In this document: piece by piece, positions 1 through 8,305 of the stretch | How positions within the stretch are numbered: the stretch's first letter is position 1 | Layout: every line of letters begins with the position of its first letter | Origin: Burkholderiales bacterium | GTDB taxonomy: Bacteria; Pseudomonadota; Gammaproteobacteria; Burkholderiales; Usitatibacteraceae | Assembly: GCA_025360815.1 (NCBI GenBank) | Contig: JANYBL010000124.1 | Coordinates: 1-64,000, forward strand | DNA length: 64,000 nt | Direction: 5' to 3' | Position numbers and translations under genes: made by a program | The notes under the pieces: model-generated | Databases searched by the model: none | What the model saw: the letters and a program-made list of their open reading frames with translations, nothing else | Told to the model about the DNA's origin: nothing

Positions 1-1
1 T

Positions 2-2530
2 CGGGTCGGTATCGAAGCCGCTATCTCGGTAAAGCAAAATTCGAACTCGATCGTTGAAGCGATTTCAGCTGAAGATATCGGCAAGCTGCCAGACAACAGT
101 ATTGCCGAATCGATTGCGCGTTTGCCAGGCTTGGCTGCACAACGCGTCGCTGGCCGTGCTTCGACGATTAGCATTCGCGGTCTCTCTGGTGATTTCGCCG
201 GCACTGTGTTGAATGGTCGCGAGCAAGTCAGCACCGGTGATAACCGTGCCGTTGAATTCGATCAATACCCGTCGGAATTATTGAGCGGCGTAGTGGTTTA
301 TAAAACACCTGATGCTGCGCTGATCGGCCAAGGCCTGTCAGGCACTGTTGATTTACAAACAGTGCGTCCGTTGCAATTTAGCAAGCGCACCGTTGCCGTT
401 AGTTTGCGCGGCGAAAAAAATTCGCTTGGTAAAGTAAACAAGGACACGCCCGATACCGGCAATCGCTTCAATGTTTCGTACATTGACCAATCGGTTGATC
501 GCACCTTCGGTATTGCGCTGGGCTACTCGCGCAACGAGACTGCATCGCAGGCACAGCGCTGGGAAGCTTGGGGCTATCCAACAGCACCGGCAGGTATCCC
601 TAACATTCCACAAGATACGATCGCATTGGGCGGTAGCAAGCAGTTCGGTGATTCCACCAAAGCGACACGCGATGGTTTTATGGGTGTGTTGGAATTTAAG
701 CCAAACGCCAATTTCTCCAGCTTGCTCGATATTTATTATTCGAAGTTCGACCAAAAAACAGTCCTGCGCGGATATGAGGCTGGCTTAGTTTGGGGTGGTG
801 ATCAATTCTCGAACCCAGTGCTCGTCGGCGATACGATCAAAAGCATTACCTGGACGGGCGTGAAACCGGTTATTCGTAATGACGTAAACAAGCGGACCGA
901 TGATTTGGTTGCTGTGGGTTGGAATAATAAACTGAAACTGGATGGTGGTTGGACAGCAGTTGGCGATTTGAGTTATTCGAAGGCCAAACGTGATGAGTCT
1001 ATTCTTGAAACCTATGCAGGCACGGCAGGCGTAAAAGATACGGTCAGCTATACGACCGACGGAAACGGCGTCCCTACCTTTAAATATGGCTTGAACTATG
1101 CTGATCCGTCGATCATCAAGCTCACAGATTCCGGTGGTTGGGGACAAGACGGCTATATTAAGTTCCCTAAAGTCACGGATGAATTGAAGGCTGTTCGCGG
1201 AAGCGTTAGAAAAGACCTGGATGGCGGATTTTTTAGCGCCTTTGATGTCGGTGTTAATTACTCTGAGCGCGCCAAGACACGCAATGTTGACGAATACTTT
1301 TTGACGCTCAAGAATGGCCCGACAACCACGGTGCCAGGAAATCTGCTGGTATCGCCAACCTCGTTGGGTTTTGTGGGTGTTCCCGGCATTTTAAGCTATG
1401 ACGCAGAGGGCGCATTGGGTAGCTTGTACAACCTTCGCCGCAACATCAATAACCGCGATATTATCAATAAAGCCTGGACGGTTAGGGAAAAGGTTACCAC
1501 CGTCTATACAAAGCTTGATATCGATACCGATTTGGGTAGTGTCAGCTTGCGCGGCAATGTTGGCGCTCAGTTTGTGAGCACCAATCAAAGCTCCGACGCG
1601 TCGGCAGTAAGCACGGGGACCGGGAATAGCTCAACGGCTTACAGCGCATCGGATAGCTACACCAATGTGTTGCCCAGCTTGAATTTGGCGTTTGGGTTGC
1701 AGAATGAGCAGACCATCCGTTTGGGTGTCGCCAAAACAATGGCGAGGGCAAGACTGGATCAATTGCGTGCCAGCACAAACTTTGGCTTTGATATTACCAA
1801 GCGTTTGTTCTCGGGTGATGGTGGCAATACGAAGCTGCGCCCATTCTTGGCCGATTCGTACGATCTTTCGTACGAGAAGTACTTTGGCACCAAGGCATAC
1901 TTCAGCTTGGCAGTATTCTATAAAGACTTGAAGTCATATATTTATCAAGACAAGATTGCCAAGGACTTTACCGGTGTTCCAAATCCAACAACGGTTCCGG
2001 CGGTATCCAATATTGGTTCGTTTGACTCACCAGTTAATGGCCAAGGTGGGCACATCAGCGGTTCAGAAGTCACCGTATCGCTGCCGTTTAATTTGCTCAC
2101 TCCAGTGCTTGACGGCTTCGGCGCGATCGTCAGCTACTCCGATACGGATAGTTCGATCAAGCCGAACGGTCCTAACGGCGGCACTCAGCCGTTACCGGGC
2201 TTGTCGCGTCGCGTTACGAACAGCACCGTTTATTACGAGAAGTATGGTTTCTCAACCCGCGTCAGCCAGCGTGAGCGTTCAGCATTCGTCGGTGAGGTAA
2301 CTGGTTTCGGTGCGGACCGTGAGTTCCGCTACATCAAAGCCGAGCGCATTATCGACTTGCAACTGGGTTACTCGTTTGATCAGGGTTATCTGAAAGGCTT
2401 GTCGGTATTGTTCCAGATTAACAACTTAAACAATACGCCGTATGCGACTTACGACAGCACACCAAACAAACCCAACCAGTTCACCAAATACGGCCGGACA
2501 ACATTGTTGGGTGTGAACTACAAGTTCTAA
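2..2530 (+). CDS. TonB-dependent receptor, 5' end outside the window
   Basis: Outer-membrane receptor that imports a ligand using TonB energy. The reading frame is open from base 2, so the signal peptide and TonB box lie upstream of the window. The visible protein starts inside the plug domain (EDIGKLPDNSIAESIARLPG, then an ISIRGL segment and a VVVYKTP segment), followed by a beta-barrel of about 700 residues ending in the typical aromatic terminus GVNYKF. The wording of the plug matches the large TonB receptor group of Xanthomonas and Caulobacter relatives, many of which take up oligosaccharides. The next gene is a tryptophan-halogenase-like flavoenzyme, a neighbour often seen with this receptor group, so the two may serve one substrate. 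The ligand cannot be told from sequence. Confidence 0.95.
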   Translation, partial: RVGIEAAISVKQNSNSIVEAISAEDIGKLPDNSIAESIARLPGLAAQRVAGRASTISIRGLSGDFAGTVLNGREQVSTGDNRAVEFDQYPSELLSGVVVYKTPDAALIGQGLSGTVDLQTVRPLQFSKRTVAVSLRGEKNSLGKVNKDTPDTGNRFNVSYIDQSVDRTFGIALGYSRNETASQAQRWEAWGYPTAPAGIPNIPQDTIALGGSKQFGDSTKATRDGFMGVLEFKPNANFSSLLDIYYSKFDQKTVLRGYEAGLVWGGDQFSNPVLVGDTIKSITWTGVKPVIRNDVNKRTDDLVAVGWNNKLKLDGGWTAVGDLSYSKAKRDESILETYAGTAGVKDTVSYTTDGNGVPTFKYGLNYADPSIIKLTDSGGWGQDGYIKFPKVTDELKAVRGSVRKDLDGGFFSAFDVGVNYSERAKTRNVDEYFLTLKNGPTTTVPGNLLVSPTSLGFVGVPGILSYDAEGALGSLYNLRRNINNRDIINKAWTVREKVTTVYTKLDIDTDLGSVSLRGNVGAQFVSTNQSSDASAVSTGTGNSSTAYSASDSYTNVLPSLNLAFGLQNEQTIRLGVAKTMARARLDQLRASTNFGFDITKRLFSGDGGNTKLRPFLADSYDLSYEKYFGTKAYFSLAVFYKDLKSYIYQDKIAKDFTGVPNPTTVPAVSNIGSFDSPVNGQGGHISGSEVTVSLPFNLLTPVLDGFGAIVSYSDTDSSIKPNGPNGGTQPLPGLSRRVTNSTVYYEKYGFSTRVSQRERSAFVGEVTGFGADREFRYIKAERIIDLQLGYSFDQGYLKGLSVLFQINNLNNTPYATYDSTPNKPNQFTKYGRTTLLGVNYKF

Positions 2531-2547
2531 ATCAGCTGCTGCTTAAT

Positions 2548-2581
2548 AAACCCTGTCGGTTCATGCTGACAGGGTTTTTTT
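2548..2581 (+). terminator. Intrinsic terminator after the TonB receptor
   Basis: A perfect 10-bp stem (AAACCCTGTC at 2548-2557 with GACAGGGTTT at 2568-2577) runs directly into seven T residues. It lies 18 bases after the receptor stop, so the receptor transcript probably ends here and the halogenase has its own promoter. Confidence 0.9.
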
Positions 2582-2596
2582 ACGTATGCTGAATTT

Positions 2597-2632
2597 TTTA
2601 TGCAACGCACCGCCGCGTTTGAGTTGCATAAA
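2597..2632. promoter_or_regulatory. Perfect inverted repeat upstream of the halogenase, possible operator
   Basis: TTTATGCAAC at 2597-2606 is repeated in perfect inverted form as GTTGCATAAA at 2623-2632, with 16 bases between. No T-run follows, so it is not a terminator. It lies about 107 bases before the halogenase ATG, in the only space where that gene's promoter could be. A regulator-binding site is the simplest reading; a structured leader is the alternative. Confidence 0.4.
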
Positions 2633-2739
2633 CGGGTCTAACATCGTAAATTGCCAAGAAATCAATATGAAACAATATGCAATAACACGCAGAATCGGAC
2701 GCTATCGTGCGATCCGGGATTAGTAATGAAGGTACGACT

Positions 2740-4260
2740 ATGCAAGACAATCAATCGGATCATCGCGTCAAAAATATTGTCATCGTCGGTGGCGGCACCG
2801 CTGGCTGGATGGTGGCTTCGGCATTTTCAAAAGTGCTCAGCCGTGAATACAACATCCGGCTCATTGAGTCTGATGAAATCTCCACCGTAGGGGTCGGTGA
2901 AGCAACGATTCCGCAAATCAAATTATTCAATCAGGTGCTCGAGTTGGATGAAGATGATTTTGTAAGGAAAACCCAAGGTACCTTCAAGCTCGGAATTGAG
3001 TTTGTCGATTGGACGCGAAAAGGACATTCCTACATTCACGGTTTCGGCGCTATCGGCCAAGATTTAGGATTGATCCAGTTTCATCACTATTGGTTAAAAA
3101 TGCGGCACGAAGGGCGTGCTGATGAAATCGGCGCCTACTCACTCAACACGGCGGCCGCGCCCAAAGGCAAGTTTATGCGCGCCTTGAATGTTGAAAATTC
3201 ACCGCTCTCAAACATTGCCTACGCATATCATTTTGATGCGGGGCTATACGCTAAATATTTGCGCAACTATAGCGAGGAGCGAGGCGTGAAGCGCACCGAG
3301 GGTAAGATTCTCAGCACGCAACTGCGCGCCGCTGATGGTTTTATTGAATCGGTGACGATGGAAAACGGCGAGGTTATTGGTGGTGAACTGTTTATTGATT
3401 GCTCCGGGTTTCGCGGCCTGTTGATCGAGCAAGCCTTAAAGACGGGCTATGAGGATTGGTCTCATTGGCTGCCCGCCAGCCGCGCCGTCGCCGTCCCTTG
3501 CGCCCGTGTTGCCGACCCCACACCTTACACCCGCTCCACCGCCCGTGCGGCGGGCTGGCAATGGCGCATTCCGCTTCAGCATCGCACGGGTAACGGCTAT
3601 GTGTTTTCTGATCAATTTATTTCAGAAGATGAAGCCACTGCGACGCTCATTGCAAATCTTGACGGCGCGGCACTTGCTGAGCCTCGCGTGTTGCGATTTG
3701 TGACGGGCCGCCGAAAAAAATTCTGGAATAAAAACTGTGTGGCTGTTGGCTTATCGAGCGGCTTTATGGAGCCGCTAGAGTCGACGAGTATTCACCTCAT
3801 CCAATCGACGATTGCGCGCCTCATCAGCTTTTTCCCAGACAAGAGTTTTAACCAAGTCAACATCAATAAATTTAACGAGCAAGCTGATTTTGAATTTGAG
3901 CGGATACGTGACTTTCTGATTCTTCACTACATGGCAACCGAGCGTGACGATACCCCGTTCTGGAACTACGTTCGCACGATGGAAATCCCCGCCGAGCTAC
4001 AAGAAAAAATTGATATTTTCAAAGGTAGCGGGCGTTTTTTCCGAGAGAGCGATGAAATGTTTGGCGTCACGAGCTGGGTACAGGTGATGCTCGGCCAAGG
4101 CATCGAGCCGACTAGCTATCATCCGATGGTAGATTTGTTGACTAAAGATGAGCTGGGAGAATTTGTAGGCGGTATTAAAAATGTGCTCGCAAAATGTGTA
4201 GAGGTGATGCCGACTCATCAAGAATTCATCGCTAAAAATTGCGCTGCCCTGCGGATGTAG
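2740..4260 (+). CDS. Flavin-dependent tryptophan halogenase family protein
   Basis: 506-residue FADH2-dependent halogenase of the PrnA/RebH family, which oxidises chloride or bromide to a lysine-bound haloamine or hypohalous acid. Visible marks are the FAD-binding GGGTAGW (residues 17-23), the GVGEATIP segment (51-58), TFKLGIEF with the candidate catalytic Lys83, the family motif WQWRIP, and FMEPLEST, whose Glu matches the active-site glutamate of PrnA. The ATG at 2740 has GAAGG seven bases upstream; a GTG at 2707 would add 11 residues without a better site. A separate flavin reductase must supply FADH2 and none is nearby. Members found beside TonB receptors usually lack a known substrate, so free tryptophan should not be assumed. 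Confidence 0.93.
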   Translation: MQDNQSDHRVKNIVIVGGGTAGWMVASAFSKVLSREYNIRLIESDEISTVGVGEATIPQIKLFNQVLELDEDDFVRKTQGTFKLGIEFVDWTRKGHSYIHGFGAIGQDLGLIQFHHYWLKMRHEGRADEIGAYSLNTAAAPKGKFMRALNVENSPLSNIAYAYHFDAGLYAKYLRNYSEERGVKRTEGKILSTQLRAADGFIESVTMENGEVIGGELFIDCSGFRGLLIEQALKTGYEDWSHWLPASRAVAVPCARVADPTPYTRSTARAAGWQWRIPLQHRTGNGYVFSDQFISEDEATATLIANLDGAALAEPRVLRFVTGRRKKFWNKNCVAVGLSSGFMEPLESTSIHLIQSTIARLISFFPDKSFNQVNINKFNEQADFEFERIRDFLILHYMATERDDTPFWNYVRTMEIPAELQEKIDIFKGSGRFFRESDEMFGVTSWVQVMLGQGIEPTSYHPMVDLLTKDELGEFVGGIKNVLAKCVEVMPTHQEFIAKNCAALRM

Positions 4261-4445
4261 CGCTGGGTTGATGTGATTTGCTGTAACGTTGTTGGGTTCT
4301 AAGACTATCGTGCAAGTTGCGCGTGGTTACAGTGTGATTTTTAGCATAAAAGGCCATCAATAATGGCGCCAGACTCTCATGGCACTCGGTTAAGGTTTCT
4401 GTGCGCAAGAATTTGGTCACGCGCAACTTGACGCGGTACGGTTAA

Positions 4446-4646
4446 CAGCGGAAGGTTTTTCGGTCGTCGCTTCTTAGCGCGGGGCTCAATCCGGTTGGGT
4501 CGATCTGTGTTGGTCCGCCCGCGGTTATCGTGAAAGGTTCCGCTTCCGTGATGATCGCTGGCAAGCCCGCCGCGCGCCTGGGCGACCCTACCGGTCACGG
4601 TGGCGCGATCGTGGCGGGATGTCCTACCGCGCTGATCGGTGGATAA
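4446..4646 (+). pseudogene. PAAR-domain remnant (3' half of a type VI secretion tip protein)
   Basis: The frame ending in TAA at 4644-4646 encodes about 50 residues containing VGPPAVIVKGSASVMIAGKP, then AARLGDPTGHGG and AIVAGCPTALIGG. This is the C-terminal half of a PAAR-repeat protein, the cone that sharpens the VgrG spike of type VI secretion systems. The N-terminal half, which normally carries an early His/Cys pair, is not found in any frame upstream; the frame is closed by TAA at 4443-4445 and has no convincing start. No VgrG, effector or immunity gene is next to it. I infer a truncated leftover of a lost type VI effector island. A very short functional protein is less likely. Confidence 0.75.
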
Positions 4647-4860
4647 CGCATGCGAATTTTAAGTGTTTTGGAAATGACCTGAAGTGGGATCAACTTTAAA
4701 TACGCGTTGCCAGCGTTCGCGGGGTGATCACCGCGGGTTGCACGTTGCGGTCGTTATTGATGCATATTGGGCAGGTTTGCAACAACATGGTGTCGTCCGT
4801 CGTGATTGTCAAACCGGCATTGCAATGGGTATCAAACCAACAAATCAAGGGAGAAAAAAA

Positions 4861-6006
4861 GTGCAACTATTTCATAACCGCCGATTTAGCACGACAGGCT
4901 GCACCGTTTGGGTGCTGGCCGTCGCGCTTGGCCTCTACGTTGCTCGTGTAAAGGCACAGCCGGTCCAGCCGGTCGAACCTGTGCAGCATGAGTTCATCAT
5001 CAAAGACTTCAAAACGGAAAGCGGCGTGATACTCCCGGTGGCGCGAATCACCTATGGCACCTACGGAAAATTGAATGCGGCGGGCGACAATGCCATCTTG
5101 CTGCCCAGCCACTACATGGCAAAATTTACCGGCTACGGTTGGCTGATCGGCCCCGGCAAGGCGCTTGATCCCGACAAATTATTTCTCATCAGCACAGAGC
5201 TGTTTGGCAACGGCCGATCATCGTCGCCAAGCAATACACCAGCGCCCTTAAATGGTTCGCGTTTCCCGTTGATGAGCGTGCGCGACAATGTCCGTTCTGT
5301 TCACCGCTTAATCAAGGATGAATTGAAAATCAATCATCTTCGCGCGGTGATTGGTTTTTCGATGGGGGCGCAACAAGCCTTCCAATGGGCGGTGAGCTAC
5401 CCCGATTTCATGGATCGAATCGTAGCTACGGCCGGAACCGCCAAGACCCACGGACACGGGATCGTGCGCCTCGAAGGTCAGATCGCGGCAATAACTGCCG
5501 ATGAAACTTTCAAGGGCGGTGACTACACTAGCCCACCGGTAAAAGGGCTTGAGGCGTTCGCCGTCGTTTGGACCGGATGGCTCTATTCGCAGGAATGGTG
5601 GCGGCTAGAGCGCTGGAAAGACAATGCACCCGCGGGGACCACGCTTGCGCAAGTAGTTGAGCAGCGTCGCAAGCGATTCATCCCGGATGCCGATACCAAC
5701 GACTTGATCCTACAGATGCGCACATGGCAAAACCATAATGTGGCTGATACTCCACCATTCAACGGCGATCTCGAAGCAGCGCTTCGTTCCATCAAGGTGC
5801 CTGTGCTATACATGCCATCCGAAACCGATCTCTACTTTCCGCTAACGGACGCGCGCTATGAAGTGGGTTTCATTGCAAATGGTGTTTTGCTGCCCATCCC
5901 GTCGATTTGGGGGCACACGGCTGGCGCGGCGTCCAACCCGGCGGACGCAAAATTTCTGAATGAGAATATCGCCGCATTCCTCAATGGAAAATTGCCTAGC
6001 AGATAG
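4861..6006 (+). CDS. Exported alpha/beta hydrolase, MetX (homoserine O-acetyltransferase)-like
   Basis: 381 residues. The GTG at 4861 is preferred: AGGGAG lies about eight bases upstream and the protein then begins with basic residues and a hydrophobic stretch ending near KAQ (residue 33), a likely signal peptide. The open frame continues upstream to 4684 but that part looks untranslated. The body is an alpha/beta hydrolase with nucleophile elbow GFSMG (Ser167), an SETD segment (Asp323) and WGHTAG (His352). The GFSMGAQQAFQW wording is typical of MetX relatives. True MetX is cytoplasmic and makes acetyl-homoserine; an exported copy more likely acts as a hydrolase or acyltransferase of unknown substrate. 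Confidence 0.85.
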   Translation: MQLFHNRRFSTTGCTVWVLAVALGLYVARVKAQPVQPVEPVQHEFIIKDFKTESGVILPVARITYGTYGKLNAAGDNAILLPSHYMAKFTGYGWLIGPGKALDPDKLFLISTELFGNGRSSSPSNTPAPLNGSRFPLMSVRDNVRSVHRLIKDELKINHLRAVIGFSMGAQQAFQWAVSYPDFMDRIVATAGTAKTHGHGIVRLEGQIAAITADETFKGGDYTSPPVKGLEAFAVVWTGWLYSQEWWRLERWKDNAPAGTTLAQVVEQRRKRFIPDADTNDLILQMRTWQNHNVADTPPFNGDLEAALRSIKVPVLYMPSETDLYFPLTDARYEVGFIANGVLLPIPSIWGHTAGAASNPADAKFLNENIAAFLNGKLPSR

Positions 6007-6232
6007 GCTACTGATCGCGGCGGCCAACAGCGAGGTGCCCGCAGCAAGTGATCAATGAAAAAAGGTGAGTCAAAAATATGCGCGCAGAGCCTACTAACGC
6101 CCTATTGGAAAATAGCCAACTGGCAAACCGCTAAATTTGGGCGCGCGTAGTCGAAAAGGCTTGGAAACCCCCGTCACTAGCCGGGCTTGCTGTTTTTAAA
6201 GCAGAAAAACGAAAGGCGTGTAGACTCAGTTC

Positions 6233-6700
6233 ATGGAGCTCCATCAACTCGTCTATTGCAGCATTGCCACCCAAGATATGTCGGCCATGGCATTAGGTGC
6301 GCTTTTGGAAGAATCGCGGATCAACAATGCCGTGCGCGGTGTTACGGGCATGCTCATTTACTATCGCCAACAATTCACCCAGCTGTTGGAGGGCGACAAA
6401 AAGGACATCTTTGCGCTGTACGACAGGATCGTTGCGGACAGGCGTAACCAGAAAAATATTCTGATGTGGGATGAGCCCATTACCGAACGATTTTTCCCGA
6501 AGTGGTCAATGGCCTTCTTGGTACCTGAAGAATCTGCCATCAGGGATCGGCTTGGGTATTCCGATTTTTTGGAGGCAAGGGGCCAATTACTTGGGCAAAG
6601 CGCCACCATTTCCGTAGGCAAAAAATTCCTCTTTTCGCTCCGCGATGATTTTTTAATGCGAGAGGATGATCCAATCACGCAGAGAAAAAACGCGATGTAA
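6233..6700 (+). CDS. Stand-alone BLUF-domain blue-light sensor
   Basis: 155 residues. Residues 1-95 form a BLUF domain, which binds FAD and shifts a hydrogen-bond network on blue light. The key residues are in place: Tyr8 in LVYCS, Asn31/Asn32 before RGVTGMLIY, Gln50 in FTQLLEG, and Trp91 with Met93 in KWSMAF. The last 60 residues are probably the C-terminal helices common in short BLUF proteins; no EAL, cyclase or DNA-binding domain is attached, so it must signal through a partner. The ribosome site is weak. A membrane GGDEF-type protein lies 1.6 kb downstream, but nothing in the sequence links them directly. Confidence 0.93.
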   Translation: MELHQLVYCSIATQDMSAMALGALLEESRINNAVRGVTGMLIYYRQQFTQLLEGDKKDIFALYDRIVADRRNQKNILMWDEPITERFFPKWSMAFLVPEESAIRDRLGYSDFLEARGQLLGQSATISVGKKFLFSLRDDFLMREDDPITQRKNAM

Positions 6701-7571
6701 TTTGGCTGGCGCGTCAAAATCCTGTCATCGATAACAATCACGTAGCCCTAGGCGCAATGCGGAGCTCCACCTTTTCGCCAAGCAACTTTTTGGCAAGAAA
6801 CCGGCATGGCGCTTTCCGGGCAGCGTTTCGGCGACGACGTTCAACCGCGCTTCCGCTCAACGGTCCAGAAACGCGCGATTTTCAGATTTAGAACAGAACG
6901 GGTAATTTCTGCGAATGCGGAGTGGCAGCAAGCTCGTCGAGGGCAGTGGTTCCGCAATTGTTAATATTTGTGAGGCCATGTTGAAATGTGACCTGCAACA
7001 CAGATTTCTGTCGAGATCGTGTGAGCAACAATGATATTTTAGTGCGATAACTCGCCAGTTGAGTTGATGAAGACACTTGGTTTAGTTGACTGCACAATTT
7101 CAAACGACGGGCGCTAGACAAGAAGCACGCTAAACGTCCGCGTTGGGGGGAGATGCGCAACTTTTTTCATCGCGATAACGCATGCATTGCGCGAATCAAC
7201 GTTGCTGGATACGCTGAAAACTGATGGCATGGGGTCCGTTTCCCTCGCGAAGATTCTAGGGCGAGAGATTTATCGGGAATTTTCAGCCTAAAATGCCCAA
7301 TCAGCGCACCAGTACTAGTGTTTTATGGTGGACATGGTGGGCGGCACATGATCTGCCTTATGCTCATTGCCTTATGCTCATTGCCTTTTGCTCATCGCCG
7401 TTTGCTCATTGCCTTACGCTCCGTGGCTATGCACCGTGCCTATGCTCCGTGGCTATGCTCCGTGCCTTGCGAACCATGCCTTACGCGTCACGTTAGCGGT
7501 CGGGCGAATGACAAGTGCGCCTCAGGTTAAAATCCAGCCAGTGCCAACAAGACATTCATAAGGACGCGTTG
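6701..7571. other. Long gene-free stretch between the BLUF gene and the HExxH protein
   Basis: About 870 bases without a credible gene on either strand: the open frames are short and match no family I know. The only structure I recognise is the tandem-repeat patch at 7356-7487. The last part carries the ribosome site of the next gene. Confidence 0.6.
7356..7487. repeat. Degenerate 13-15-bp tandem repeats
   Basis: Four clear 14-bp units run head to tail: CCTTATGCTCATTG at 7356 and again at 7370, CCTTTTGCTCATCG at 7384 and CCGTTTGCTCATTG at 7398. From 7412 the unit drifts to a CTATGCTCCGTG type, with about five more copies to about 7487. The array ends some 85 bases before the next start codon. 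The graded decay from left to right suggests repeated slippage. Confidence 0.85.
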
Positions 7572-8273
7572 ATGCTCTGGATTTTGGTTTCATTATTTTT
7601 CTGTTGGCTTATTTTCCGAGAGTTTCGCTCGCGCTTCGTGGCGTCCGCTGGTTATGATCGGCCGGAATCGGAGCCTATCTCCGTTCCGTATGTCGCGACG
7701 CTCACGGTGCTGGCGCTGGTATTCGCGTGGCCACCTTTTAACCTCTGGCGGTTTGAGCGATTTCTGGCCGTCAAAGCATCGGAGTTGGCCGATTCCAAGC
7801 GGGCTAGTGTGCACTGCAACACGGTGTTCGATTCGTTTTTTGATAGTAACTATTTGGCAGCGGGACATGCGAATCCGCAGACCGGTGAAATCGTCATTCA
7901 ATATCCTTGGTGCGACACACTTAAAAATTATCGCAAACACCCGCAACGCGCCAACCGTGAAGAGCTTAACAGCCTCAATTTATTGACCCATGAAAGTATG
8001 CATGTGCGCGGTGAACTCAACGAAGCGTTAACCGAGTGCCAAGCGGTTCAACGCAACTATCGTGCAGCGAAAATGCTGGGTGTTCCTGATGATATTGCGC
8101 GTAAAAATGCGCTTGATTATTACCTGGGCGTGTATCGGGATCGCGGCAAAATCGGCGGCATGCAAGCGCCGTACTTTTCCGATCAATGTGCGCCAGGCAA
8201 GGCGATGGATGAGCGCTTGAGTGACTCGGCGTGGGCGGGCTTGCCCCAGCAAACAATACAAGCTATGCCGTGA
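7572..8273 (+). CDS. Membrane protein with an HExxH zinc-peptidase-like motif
   Basis: 233 residues from the ATG at 7572, which has AAGGA eight bases upstream; an upstream in-frame start at 7515 lacks this. Two hydrophobic segments (about 2-16 and 39-53) anchor the N-terminus. The rest contains HESMH (His140-His144), the HExxH pattern of zinc metallopeptidases, followed by acidic residues Glu147, Glu151 and Glu155 that could give the third ligand. Four cysteines (82, 114, 156 and one near 207) may form disulfides if that part faces the periplasm. I do not recognise the family; a membrane-tethered peptidase is an inference from the motif alone. The gene converges with the GGDEF-type gene 32 bases away. 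Confidence 0.75.
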   Translation: MLWILVSLFFCWLIFREFRSRFVASAGYDRPESEPISVPYVATLTVLALVFAWPPFNLWRFERFLAVKASELADSKRASVHCNTVFDSFFDSNYLAAGHANPQTGEIVIQYPWCDTLKNYRKHPQRANREELNSLNLLTHESMHVRGELNEALTECQAVQRNYRAAKMLGVPDDIARKNALDYYLGVYRDRGKIGGMQAPYFSDQCAPGKAMDERLSDSAWAGLPQQTIQAMP

Positions 8274-8305
8274 ACACCACGAAAACGAACCAACAAAAAC
8301 TGAAC

